In this document: positions 1 through 8,123 of the stretch, piece after piece
Layout: each line of letters starts with the position of its first letter
Position numbering within the stretch: position 1 is the stretch's first letter
NCBI GenBank assembly: GCA_040755725.1
Contig: JBFMAI010000011.1
Coordinates: 1 to 64,000 of the forward strand
DNA from: JBFMAI01 sp040755725
GTDB taxonomy: Bacteria > Planctomycetota > Phycisphaerae > UBA1845 > Fen-1342
Direction of reading: 5' to 3'
Length of the DNA stretch: 64,000 nt
Position numbers and translations under genes: made by a program
The notes under the pieces: model-generated
The model's input: only the letters and a program-made list of their open reading frames with translations
Told to the model about the DNA's origin: nothing
Databases searched by the model: none

Positions 1-2
1 CG

Positions 3-161
3 ATGCCGGAACCGGCCGAGCTGGCCGCGCTCCTGGCGGCGAACATTGACCCGGAGTTGTATGATGACCTCGTTGCATTGGCGGCGGCGGTCGCCGCGTA
101 CGATTGCGATCCGGAGGTCGCCGCCTATTGGCAGGACGTGTATGAGGCCCTGACTCAGTAG
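3..161 (+). CDS. 3' part of an unrecognised gene, or short ORF
   Basis: An open frame runs from the window edge to a TAG at 159-161. It contains an ATG at position 3, giving 52 residues, but the real start may lie outside the window. The peptide is acidic and alanine-rich and ends in WQDVYEALTQ. I do not recognise a family. It lies about 60 bases before the hydrogenase-like sensor kinase and on the same strand, so it may belong to the same transcription unit. Confidence 0.45.
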   Translation: MPEPAELAALLAANIDPELYDDLVALAAAVAAYDCDPEVAAYWQDVYEALTQ

Positions 162-221
162 ATTCTGCCGTCCGACGTGCGCCCTTTTTTTGAATTGTGC
201 CTTTGAAATCGTGAATTGCCC

Positions 222-2225
222 ATGAATCCTCCCAATGCCCCCCTGGTGACGACGATCAAGGAGCGCTGCCGGCTCTGCTACACCTGCGTGCGCGAGTGCC
301 CGGCCAAGGCGATCCGCATCACGGCGGGGCAGGCGGAAGTTCTGGTGGACCGCTGCATCGGCTGCGGCAACTGCGTCCGCGTGTGCAGTCAGGGGGCCAA
401 GCAGGTCTTCAGCGAAATCGAGCTGGTCGAGCAGTTGTTGCAGAGCGGGGCGCCGGTGGCGGCGGTGATTGCCCCCAGCTTTCCGGCCGAGTTCAGCGAC
501 GTGGAGTACGAGTTCTTCGTTGGCATGGTGCGGAACCTCGGTTTCGCCCGCGTGCACGAAGTCGGCTTCGGGGCGGACCTGGTGGCCGCCGAGTATCAGA
601 AGCTGCTGCGCGAGCCGGGTTCGCAGCGGTACATCGCGACAACATGTCCGGCGATCGTCGCCTATGTGGAGCGCTACCACCCGGAGTTGGTGCCCGCGCT
701 GGCCCCCATCGTGTCGCCCATGCTGGCGACCGCCCGGGCGTTGCGCCGGCTGTTCGGGCCCAACCTGAAGATCGCCTTCATCGGCCCCTGCATCGCCAAG
801 AAAGGCGAGGCGGACAGCGAGCGGGTGGAGGGCGAGATCGACGCCGTGCTGACCTTCGTCGAGCTGCGCGAGATGCTGCGGCGCCACGCGATCAAGCCGG
901 AATCCGTCACGCCCAGCGACTTCGACCCGCCGCACGCCGGCACCGGCGCGCTGTTCTCCATCAGCCGCGGGATGCTCCAGGCGGCCCAGCTCAACGAGGA
1001 CCTGCTCGAGGCGCAGATCGTGGCGGCGGACGGGCGCAGCGAGTTTGTCGAAGCCATCCGCGAGTTCGAGGGCGGCGACCTCGATGCCCGGCTGCTCGAA
1101 ATCCTGTGCTGCAACGGTTGCATCATGGGGCCCGGCATCAGCCGGCAGGCCCCGCTGTTCAGCCGCCGGGCCCAGGTCAGCCGCTATGCCAAGCGTCGTA
1201 TCGCCGATGTCGACCGCGAGCGCTGGCACGATCACTGGTCCGAGCTGGCCGACCTCAATCTGCGGCGGGGCTTCACGGCCTATGACCGGCGGATCACGCT
1301 GCCGTCAGAGGCGGAGATTGCGGACATCTTGTTGCGGCTGGGCAAGCGTCAGCCGGAGGACGAGCTGAATTGCGGGGCGTGCGGCTATGAGACGTGCCGG
1401 GAACACGCCGTGGCGATCTACAAGGGACTGGCCGAAAGCGAGATGTGCCTGCCGTACACGATTGAGCAGCTCAAGCGGACTTGCGCCGACCTGGAGGTCT
1501 CGAACGAGCGGCTGGCCAGTGCGCAGGAAGCCCTGATGCAGTCGGAGAAGCTGGCCAGCATGGGGCAGCTCGCCGCCGGCATCGCCCACGAGGTGAACAA
1601 CCCGCTGGGCACGGTGCTGATGCTGTCGCACACGCTGCTGGACGAGGTGGGCCACGAGAGCCCGCTGCGCGAGGACCTGGCCCTGATGGCCAGCGAGGCC
1701 GACCGCTGTCGCAAGATCGTGTCGGGCCTGCTGCAATTCGCCCGCAAGAACAAAGTCGAGGCGCGGACGACCAATCTGTGCGGACTGGTGGAGAAGACCG
1801 CCCGGGCGTTGCGTATCCCCGCCGGCGTGACGGTCCGTTTCGAGCACGCCGAGGAAGACCTGCGGGCCGAGATTGACCGCGATCAGGTCGCCCAGGTGCT
1901 TACGAACCTCATCAACAACGCCGTTGACGCCATGCCCAACGGGGGAACGCTGACGGTGCGAACGAGCGGCAACGAGCGCGACGTGCGGATTCAGGTCGCG
2001 GACACCGGCGTGGGGATCCCGCCGGAGAACCGCAAGAAAATCTTTGAGCCGTTCTTCACCACCAAGGCCCCGGGCAAGGGGACGGGGCTGGGGCTGTCGG
2101 TGACGTACGGGATCGTGAAGATGCACCAGGGCGACATTCGCGTGGAGTCCAACGCCGACCCCCAGGCCGGCCCCACGGGAACGACGTTCACGGTGACGCT
2201 GCCGCGGCAGCGGCCCAAGTTGTGA
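222..2225 (+). CDS. Hydrogenase-like iron-sulfur sensor histidine kinase
   Basis: About 667 residues from ATG 222; a TTG at 216 is an alternative start. Domain order: two [4Fe-4S] ferredoxin motifs (residues 15-60, CRLCYTCVREC and CIGCGNCVRVC), a [FeFe]-hydrogenase-like H-cluster domain (about 75-370) with degenerate motifs TTCPAIV, GPCIAKK and CCNGCIMGPG, a further Fe-S motif CGACGYETC near 385, a short helical linker, HisKA with phospho-acceptor His456 in AGIAHEVNNP, and a HATPase with NLINNAVDAM, DTGVGIP and GTGLGLS. No transmembrane segment is visible, so it should be cytoplasmic. Known sensory hydrogenases combine an H-cluster domain with signalling modules, so a role sensing H2 or redox state and phosphorylating the next two gene products is a reasonable inference. 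H2 turnover is unlikely given the altered motifs. Confidence 0.88.
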   Translation: MNPPNAPLVTTIKERCRLCYTCVRECPAKAIRITAGQAEVLVDRCIGCGNCVRVCSQGAKQVFSEIELVEQLLQSGAPVAAVIAPSFPAEFSDVEYEFFVGMVRNLGFARVHEVGFGADLVAAEYQKLLREPGSQRYIATTCPAIVAYVERYHPELVPALAPIVSPMLATARALRRLFGPNLKIAFIGPCIAKKGEADSERVEGEIDAVLTFVELREMLRRHAIKPESVTPSDFDPPHAGTGALFSISRGMLQAAQLNEDLLEAQIVAADGRSEFVEAIREFEGGDLDARLLEILCCNGCIMGPGISRQAPLFSRRAQVSRYAKRRIADVDRERWHDHWSELADLNLRRGFTAYDRRITLPSEAEIADILLRLGKRQPEDELNCGACGYETCREHAVAIYKGLAESEMCLPYTIEQLKRTCADLEVSNERLASAQEALMQSEKLASMGQLAAGIAHEVNNPLGTVLMLSHTLLDEVGHESPLREDLALMASEADRCRKIVSGLLQFARKNKVEARTTNLCGLVEKTARALRIPAGVTVRFEHAEEDLRAEIDRDQVAQVLTNLINNAVDAMPNGGTLTVRTSGNERDVRIQVADTGVGIPPENRKKIFEPFFTTKAPGKGTGLGLSVTYGIVKMHQGDIRVESNADPQAGPTGTTFTVTLPRQRPKL

Positions 2226-2239
2226 GCAGGGAGCGGCGC

Positions 2240-2626
2240 ATGGCGCGAACCATTCTGGTGGTTGACGACGACCTCGACTTCCTGACCCAGATGCGGCTGC
2301 AGTTGGAGGCCGTCGGGTATGATGTGGTCACCGTCGAAACGGCGCAGGCGGCCCGGGAGCGCGTCGCGCGACAGCGGCCCGATCTCGTCCTGGTCGACCT
2401 GATGATGGAACAGCCCGACGCCGGCTTCAGCCTGTGCTACCACATCAAGCGCCACGACCCCACGATCCCGGTCGTGATCGTGACCGCGGTGACCTCGGCG
2501 ACGGGCCTCAGCTTCGACGCCGAAACCGATGAGGAGCGGGCGTGGGTCAAGGCCGACGCGCTGCTGGCCAAGCCCGTGCGTTTCGAACAACTGGAGCGCG
2601 AGCTCCAACGCTTGCTGAAGGACTGA
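2240..2626 (+). CDS. Single-domain response regulator (receiver)
   Basis: 128 residues from ATG 2240, preceded by AGGGAG; an earlier GTG at 2222 would overlap the kinase stop. It is a CheY-like receiver: acidic pair in VVDDDLDFL, phospho-acceptor Asp in LVLVDLMM, and the conserved Lys in LLAKPV. There is no output domain. It follows the sensor kinase directly and is its likely partner. The stretch DAGFSLCYHIK after the phosphorylation site closely resembles DSGFSLCKQIK in the receiver at 19640-20056, so the two look like paralogues flanking the hydrogenase locus. Confidence 0.9.
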   Translation: MARTILVVDDDLDFLTQMRLQLEAVGYDVVTVETAQAARERVARQRPDLVLVDLMMEQPDAGFSLCYHIKRHDPTIPVVIVTAVTSATGLSFDAETDEERAWVKADALLAKPVRFEQLERELQRLLKD

Positions 2627-2628
2627 TC

Positions 2629-3810
2629 ATGGACACGTTGCGCGTGCTGGTGGTGGACGATGAGGCCGGGATGCGGCACGCGGTCCTGCGCGCCCTGCGG
2701 CCGTTCCGCGTCCACCTGCCCGACGTGGAAGGGGAGGTCTGCTTCGACGTCGAACAGGCCTCCAGCGGCGAGGAGGCCCTGGCCCTGCTGAGCATCCGCC
2801 AGCCCGACCTCATGCTCCTCGACCACAAGATGGGCGGCATGAGCGGCGTCGAGGTGCTCGACGAGCTTCGGCGCCAGGAACGCGACATCCTCACGATCAT
2901 GATCACCGCCTTCGCGACGCTGGAGACGGCGGTGCGGGCGACGAAATCCGGCGCGTTTGACTTCCTGGCCAAGCCGTTCACCCCCGACGAACTCAAGGAT
3001 ACCGTCCGCAAAGCCACCGGTCACCTGATGATGCAGCGGCAGGCCCGCAAGCTTGCGGCGGAGAAACGCCGCATCCGCTTCGAGTTCATCAGCGTGCTGG
3101 GCCACGAGCTGAAGGCCCCGCTGGCGGCGATCGAGGGCTACCTGCACATCGTCCGCGATCAGGCGCTGGGGAGCGACCTGCCCGCCTACAAGGACGTCAT
3201 CGAACGCTGCCTCGTCCGCAGCGAGGGCATGCGCAAGCTCATCCTCGACCTGCTGGACATGACGCGGATCGAGTCCGGCGAGAAACGCCGCGAGTTGACC
3301 CGCGTCGACGTGCGGGCGATCGCGCGGTCGGCCGTCGAGACGGTGAAGCCCGCCGCCGATCAGCGCCATGTGACGGTCGTCCTGGCCGAGGACGGGCCGG
3401 TCGAGATGACCGCCGACCGCGGCGAGATCGAGATTATCTTTAACAACCTGCTGTCGAACGCGGTGAAATACAACCGCGACGGCGGCCGGGTTGATGTGAC
3501 CCTCCACGCCGACGAACAGCGTGTCACGATTGCCGTCGCGGACACCGGCATCGGCATGACGCCCGAGGAGGCCGCCAAGCTGTTCAACGACTTCGTGCGG
3601 ATCAAGAACGACAAGACCCGCGACATCCTCGGCAGCGGGTTGGGGCTGTCGCTGGTGAAGAAGCTGGCACTGATGTACGGCGGCGACGTGGGCGTGACCA
3701 GCCGCCCGGACGTCGGCAGCACGTTCACGGTGACCTTGCAGCGGGAGCACAAACCCCCGGCGGTGGATGATGCAGCGGTCCGAAATACTCCGCTGGCTGC
3801 GCGAGGCTGA
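2629..3810 (+). CDS. Receiver-histidine kinase hybrid
   Basis: 393 residues from ATG 2629, two bases after the preceding stop. An N-terminal receiver (residues 1-130, phospho-acceptor Asp in LMLLDHKMGG, Lys in FLAKPFTPDE) is followed by HisKA with His159 in LGHELKAP and a HATPase with NNLLSNAVKYN, DTGIGMTPEE and GSGLGLSLVKK. The receiver carries about 15 extra residues after its first helix. Receiver-first hybrids usually act as relay kinases, so this protein probably takes signal from the hydrogenase-like kinase upstream. It overlaps hydE by 44 bases, which suggests one transcript with hydrogenase maturation. Confidence 0.88.
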   Translation: MDTLRVLVVDDEAGMRHAVLRALRPFRVHLPDVEGEVCFDVEQASSGEEALALLSIRQPDLMLLDHKMGGMSGVEVLDELRRQERDILTIMITAFATLETAVRATKSGAFDFLAKPFTPDELKDTVRKATGHLMMQRQARKLAAEKRRIRFEFISVLGHELKAPLAAIEGYLHIVRDQALGSDLPAYKDVIERCLVRSEGMRKLILDLLDMTRIESGEKRRELTRVDVRAIARSAVETVKPAADQRHVTVVLAEDGPVEMTADRGEIEIIFNNLLSNAVKYNRDGGRVDVTLHADEQRVTIAVADTGIGMTPEEAAKLFNDFVRIKNDKTRDILGSGLGLSLVKKLALMYGGDVGVTSRPDVGSTFTVTLQREHKPPAVDDAAVRNTPLAARG

Positions 3811-4942
3811 CGAGCGACGGCTCGAGTCGCTCTGGGCCCGCGCCGATGCCGTCCGACGCGAACACGTCGGCGACGCCGTTCACCTGCGCGGGTTGATCGA
3901 AATCAGCAACCACTGCGTCCGGCGTTGTGCCTACTGCGGGCTGAGGGCGGAGAACACCCGGCTCGAGCGCTACCGCATGACCGCGGACGAAGTGCTGGCG
4001 TGCGCCCGGGAGGCCGCCGAATTGGGCTACGGCACGGTCGTGCTCCAGGCCGGCGAAGACCCGGCGCTGACGGCGGATTGGGTGGCCGACCTTGTGCAAC
4101 GCATCAAGGCCGGCCCGGACGTGGCCGTGACACTGAGCCTCGGCGAGCAGGACGAAGCCACGCTACGGTCTTGGCGCGACGCCGGCGCCGATCGCTACCT
4201 ACTGCGCTTCGAGACCTCCAACCGGGTCCTGTTCCACCGCATTCACCCCCCGCGCCCGGGGCGCCGTTCCGATCGCCTCGCGCTGCTGCGTGTCCTGCGC
4301 GACCTGGACTACGAAGTCGGCAGCGGCGTCATGGTCGGCATTCCCGGCCAGACCTACGACGACCTCGCCAACGACATCGAGCTCTTCCGGGACCTGGACC
4401 TGGACATGATCGGCGTCGGCCCGTGGCTGCCGCACCCGGACACGCCGCTGGGGCAGGGGATTGAGGGAACAGGGATTGAGGGAGAGGGGATTGAGGGATC
4501 GAGGGACGAGCCACACGCCGGTGACCTCAATCCGTCAATCCCTCCGTCCCTCCGTCCCTCTCCGCTCAACACCGAGCTGATGACCTACAAGGTCGTCGCC
4601 CTGGCCCGTCTCGTGTGCCCGCGGGCGAATATCCCCAGCACGACCGCCCTGGCAACGCTGAATCGTGACAGCGGCCGCGAGCAGGGCCTCCAGCGCGGCG
4701 CGAACGTTGTGATGCCGAACCTGACGCCGCCGGCGTATCGGCGGCTGTATGAGATCTACCCCGCCAAGGCGTGCCTGTACGAAGAGCCGGGGCGCTTCCA
4801 CGCCGACCTGGTGCGCCGCATTCACGCGGTGGGGCGGACCGTGGGCGCCGGGACCGGCATGTCGCTGAATTGGGCGGTGAGGATGAAGATGAAAGGAGCG
4901 CGGGCCGGCTGCCCCGTGCCGGACCGCGACGGACAGAGATGA
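3767..4942 (+). CDS. hydE: [FeFe]-hydrogenase maturase HydE (radical SAM)
   Basis: 391 residues, with adjacent ATG codons at 3767 and 3770. HydE is a radical-SAM enzyme for assembly of the H-cluster diiron subsite. The radical-SAM cysteines are C50, C54 and C57 (CVRRCAYC); GIPGQTYDD, IGVGPWLPHPDTPLG and the C-terminal barrel are typical of the family. Residues about 231-266, after DTPLG, are an in-frame low-complexity insert encoded by an inverted-repeat array (positions 4456-4562); family members have only a short loop there. The stop overlaps the hydG start (ATGA). The accessory C-terminal cysteine cluster of some homologues is not seen; it is not needed for activity. Confidence 0.93.
   Translation: MMQRSEILRWLREADERRLESLWARADAVRREHVGDAVHLRGLIEISNHCVRRCAYCGLRAENTRLERYRMTADEVLACAREAAELGYGTVVLQAGEDPALTADWVADLVQRIKAGPDVAVTLSLGEQDEATLRSWRDAGADRYLLRFETSNRVLFHRIHPPRPGRRSDRLALLRVLRDLDYEVGSGVMVGIPGQTYDDLANDIELFRDLDLDMIGVGPWLPHPDTPLGQGIEGTGIEGEGIEGSRDEPHAGDLNPSIPPSLRPSPLNTELMTYKVVALARLVCPRANIPSTTALATLNRDSGREQGLQRGANVVMPNLTPPAYRRLYEIYPAKACLYEEPGRFHADLVRRIHAVGRTVGAGTGMSLNWAVRMKMKGARAGCPVPDRDGQR
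4456..4562 (+). repeat. Inverted low-complexity array G1 inside hydE
   Basis: Three copies of GGGATTGAGGGA on the left (4456-4507) face their reverse complement (TCAATCCctccgtccc type units, 4526-4562) across a short spacer. The whole array is read in frame in hydE. Arrays with the same layout but different unit sequence lie at 7899-8103, 12139-12224, 14462-14580 and 19565-19626. Confidence 0.8.
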
Positions 4943-6369
4943 CGAAGCTACGACTACCCGAATTGACCCTGAGCGACGGCGCGACGGACTTCATTGACGA
5001 CGCGAAGCTGCACGAGTTGCTGGCGGCCCCGCCGCCGGACGCAGCCCGCGTGCGCGCGGTCATTGCCAAGAGCGTGGCGAAACAGGCGCTGAGTGTCGAC
5101 GAGACGGCCGTGTTGCTGCGCGCGGAGGACCCGGCGCTGGTCGAGGAGATCTTCGCCGCCGCCCGTCAACTCAAACGCGACGTGTACGGCAATCGCATCG
5201 TCCTGTTCGCCCCGCTGTACATCGGCAACGACTGCGTAAACGACTGCGTGTACTGCGCCTTCCGTCACTCCAACCGCGACGAGGTCCGCCGCACGCTCAG
5301 CGCGGACGAGATACGTCAGCAGGTGGAGGCGCTGGAGCGGCGCGGGCACAAGCGCCTGATCCTGGTCTTCGGCGAGCACCCGCGCTACGACGCCGACTAC
5401 ATCCACGACTGCGTGCAGACCGTGTACGGCGTGAAAGTCGGCCACGGGGAGATTCGCCGGGTGAACATCAATGCCGCCCCGTTCGACGTGGCCGGCTTCA
5501 AACGGATCAAGGCAGCCCGGATCGGCACGTTCCAGATTTTCCAGGAAACCTATCACCACGCCACCTTCGCCGAGTTCCACCCGCGGCACACGCGGAAGGG
5601 CCACTACCTGTGGCGGCTGGATTCGCTCAGCCGGGCCCAGGAGGCCGGCATCGACGACGTGGGCATCGGGGCCCTGTTCGGGCTGTACGACTGGCGCTTC
5701 GAGGTGCTGGGCCTCGTGAGCCACGCCCGGCACCTTCAGCAGCGTTTCGGCGTCGGGCCGCACACGATCAGCTTTCCGCGCGTGCGGCGGGCACACGGCG
5801 TGCGTCTTTCGGACCGCTGGTTTGTCAACGATGAGGACTTCAAACGCGTCGTCGCGATCCTGCGACTGGCGGTGCCGTACACCGGGCTGATTCTCACCGC
5901 CCGCGAGCCGCCCGGGCTGCGGCGGGAGCTGCTCGGCTTCGGCGTCTCCCAGATCGACGCCGGCACGCGGATCGAGCTCGGCGGCTACACCGAGGCCGGC
6001 GACGCCCAATGCCTCCAGCGCGAGCAGTTCGAGTTGGGAGACATCCGCTCGCTGGATGAAGTCATGGGCGACCTGCTGACCGACGGCTACATCCCGAGCT
6101 TCTGTACGGCGTGCTACCGGCTCGGGCGGACCGGCGAGCACTTCATGGAGTTCGCCATCCCCGGCTTCATCAAGCGTTTCTGCACGCCCAACGCCCTGCT
6201 GACCGCGATGGAGTACCTCGTGGATTACGCCTCACCGCAAACCCGGGCGGCGGGGCTGAAACTGATTGAGAACGAGCTGGCCCAAATGCCGCCGACGAAG
6301 GCAAAGGACGAGTTGACCGAGCGTCTGCGGCGAATTCAGGAGACCGAGGACCGCGACTTGTACTTCTAG
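4939..6369 (+). CDS. hydG: [FeFe]-hydrogenase maturase HydG (tyrosine lyase)
   Basis: 476 residues from ATG 4939, overlapping the hydE stop by ATGA. HydG cleaves tyrosine to p-cresol and makes the CO and cyanide ligands of the H-cluster as an Fe(CO)2CN synthon. The radical-SAM cysteines are C99, C103 and C106 (CVNDCVYC). The second cluster motif C-x2-C-x22-C is complete (C389, C392, C415), as expected for HydG and not for the related ThiH. Length is normal and no insertion is visible, unlike its neighbours. It is translationally coupled to hydE and followed about 105 bases later by the aspartase-type gene. Confidence 0.95.
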   Translation: MTKLRLPELTLSDGATDFIDDAKLHELLAAPPPDAARVRAVIAKSVAKQALSVDETAVLLRAEDPALVEEIFAAARQLKRDVYGNRIVLFAPLYIGNDCVNDCVYCAFRHSNRDEVRRTLSADEIRQQVEALERRGHKRLILVFGEHPRYDADYIHDCVQTVYGVKVGHGEIRRVNINAAPFDVAGFKRIKAARIGTFQIFQETYHHATFAEFHPRHTRKGHYLWRLDSLSRAQEAGIDDVGIGALFGLYDWRFEVLGLVSHARHLQQRFGVGPHTISFPRVRRAHGVRLSDRWFVNDEDFKRVVAILRLAVPYTGLILTAREPPGLRRELLGFGVSQIDAGTRIELGGYTEAGDAQCLQREQFELGDIRSLDEVMGDLLTDGYIPSFCTACYRLGRTGEHFMEFAIPGFIKRFCTPNALLTAMEYLVDYASPQTRAAGLKLIENELAQMPPTKAKDELTERLRRIQETEDRDLYF

Positions 6370-6411
6370 ACCGGCTCGCGGGCGCTGGTGCGGCACCGGT
6401 TGCGGGTGTGA

Positions 6412-6432
6412 CACCGGCCAATGGCCGGTGCG
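6412..6432. repeat. Repeat family C copy
   Basis: CACCGGCCAATGGCCGGTGC forms a near-perfect palindrome in the hydG to aspartase gap. Related copies with the core GGCCGGTGCGGAGCCCGG lie at 21333-21358, 32640-32668 (reverse), 42614-42640 and 59392-59417. Confidence 0.6.
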
Positions 6433-6474
6433 TACGTCAGAAACGGCCGTAACAACGCAACGTGACTTGTGTGC

Positions 6475-7917
6475 ATGACACCGCATCGCACCGAATCTGA
6501 TCTGCTCGGCCCGCGGGAGGTGCCCGCCGGGGTACTCTACGGCGTCCACACGGTCCGCGCGCTGGAGAACTTCCCGCTGGCGCGGCGGCCGGTGCATCGA
6601 GCGCTGGTGCATGCCTACGGGGCGGTGAAGCTGGCGTGTGCGCGGACGAATCGCGCGCTCTCGGCTTCGACCCTCCCCCAACCCCTCCCTGAAAGGGAGG
6701 GGGGTGAGCAGGCCGACGCGATCGAACGGGCGTGTGTCGAGATGATGGAGGGATTGCTCGACGAGCACGTCGTTGTCGATGCCCTCCAGGGCGGGGCCGG
6801 CACGTCGCTGAACATGAACGTCAACGAGGTCCTGGCCAACCGCGCGCTGCAACTGTGCGGCCGGCCGCTCGGTGACTACGCGACCGTCAGCCCGCACGAC
6901 GACCTCAACCGCCACCAGTCCACCAACGATACGTTCCCAACGGCCCTGCGCGTCGCCGCCCTCGCGCTGCTGCGCGACCTCGAGCGCGAGGCCGTTGCGC
7001 TCCAGGAGGCGTTTCAGCAGAAAGAGAAGCAGTTTGCCGACGTGGTCAAGGTCGGCCGCACGCAGCTTCAGGACGCCGCCCTCATCACGCTTGGCCGGGA
7101 GATGGGCGCTTACGCCGAAGCCCTCAACCGCGACCGCTGGCGGCTGTACAAGTGCCAAGAGCGGCTGCGCGTCGTGAACCTGGGGGGGACGGCGATCGGC
7201 ACCGGGCTGGGCGCCCCCCGTGAGTACATCTTCCGCGTCGTGGACGAGCTGCGGGCGATCACCGGCTTGCCCCTGGCCCGGGCCGAGAACCTCGTCGAGG
7301 CGACGCAGAACGCCGACGTATTTGTCGAAGTCAGCGGGATTCTGAAGGCCTGCGCGACGAACCTGCTGAAGATCGCGGGCGATTTGCGGCTGCTCGCGTC
7401 CGGGCCCGAGGCCGGGCTCGGCGAGATCCGGCTGCCGGCCCGCCAGGCCGGCTCCTCCATCATGCCCGGCAAGGTCAACCCAGTGATTCCCGAGGCTGTC
7501 TCACAGGCTGCGATGATGGTCATGGCGTACGACCAGGCCGTTGCGCACGCCTGCTCGGCCGGCAGCCTGGAGCTCAACCCGTTTCTCCCGCTGGTCGCCG
7601 ACGCGCTGCTCAACAGCCTGGATTTGCTCACGAATGCCTGTTCCATCCTGCGGCGAAGCTGTATCGAGGGCCTGGAGGCGGATGCGGACCGCTGTCGGCA
7701 GTACGTCGAGTCGTCCACGGCGACGCTGACGGCCCTGGTTGCCGCGATCGGTTATGAGAAGACGCAGGAGATCGCGCGGCAGGCTCGGCAGGGGGGTAGC
7801 ACGATCCGTCAGGTTGTGCTGGAACGCGGTCTGCTGACGCTACAGGAGTTTGACGAGTTGATTTCCCCGGCCGCGGTCATGCGGCTGGGAACACCGAGAG
7901 TGACAAGTGACAGGTGA
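6475..7917 (+). CDS. aspA: Aspartate ammonia-lyase type enzyme in the hyd cluster
   Basis: About 480 residues from ATG 6475 (a GTG at 6469 is in frame). It belongs to the aspartase/fumarase superfamily: GGAGTSLNMNVNEV, the helix TNDTFPTA, and the catalytic loop GSSIMPGKVNP are all present. Genes of this family are often found beside hydE/hydF in anaerobes, where released ammonia could feed the amine bridge of the H-cluster; that role is inference here. Residues 66-77 (TLPQPLPEREGG) are encoded by a 35-base dispersed repeat inserted in frame in a loop after the first helix. The last residues (RVTSDR) run into the GTGACA array, so the native C-terminus was probably altered. A true fumarase candidate lies at 48548-49951. 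Confidence 0.85.
   Translation: MTPHRTESDLLGPREVPAGVLYGVHTVRALENFPLARRPVHRALVHAYGAVKLACARTNRALSASTLPQPLPEREGGEQADAIERACVEMMEGLLDEHVVVDALQGGAGTSLNMNVNEVLANRALQLCGRPLGDYATVSPHDDLNRHQSTNDTFPTALRVAALALLRDLEREAVALQEAFQQKEKQFADVVKVGRTQLQDAALITLGREMGAYAEALNRDRWRLYKCQERLRVVNLGGTAIGTGLGAPREYIFRVVDELRAITGLPLARAENLVEATQNADVFVEVSGILKACATNLLKIAGDLRLLASGPEAGLGEIRLPARQAGSSIMPGKVNPVIPEAVSQAAMMVMAYDQAVAHACSAGSLELNPFLPLVADALLNSLDLLTNACSILRRSCIEGLEADADRCRQYVESSTATLTALVAAIGYEKTQEIARQARQGGSTIRQVVLERGLLTLQEFDELISPAAVMRLGTPRVTSDR
6670..6704 (+). repeat. Repeat family A copy A1, inside the aspartase gene
   Basis: A 35-base element made of ACCCTCCCCCAACCCC, TCCCTgaaAGGGA and a G run, so its right half folds as a hairpin. 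It is identical over all 35 bases to the inverted copy at 7978-8012. More divergent copies lie at 47074-47106 and 48511-48543. Confidence 0.85.
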
Positions 7918-8103
7918 CAAGTGACCGGTGACAAATGGCAGGTGACAGGTGGCAGGTGACATCACTCGGCGTCCGAACCCCCCTCCCTTTCAGGGAGGGG
8001 TTGGGGGAGGGTCGCGATTCGCACGGGCCGTCGCGGTATCACGGTAGCGTGCGTTACGTGCAGCACGCCGCGGCCTGTCACCTGACACCTGTCACTCGTC
8101 ACC
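7899..8103. repeat. Inverted GTGACA array G2 with nested family A repeat
   Basis: The left arm (7899-7960) repeats GTGACAAGTGACAGGTGACA-like units six or seven times. The right arm (8075-8103) is the reverse complement (CCTGTCACCTGACACCTGTC). The arms enclose repeat copy A2 (7978-8012). The array covers the whole aspartase to hydF gap and the last codons of the aspartase gene. Confidence 0.8.
7978..8012 (-). repeat. Repeat family A copy A2, between aspartase gene and hydF
   Basis: Exact reverse complement of the 35-base element at 6670-6704. The pair forms inverted repeats that enclose most of the aspartase gene. Confidence 0.85.
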
Positions 8104-8123
8104 GCGAACCCCGGGACGCGTGA

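Noticed and set aside
7899..8103. GTGACA array considered as a CRISPR or iteron origin
   Set aside because: Units are contiguous without unique spacers and the array is inverted; no cas, dnaA or rep gene is near.
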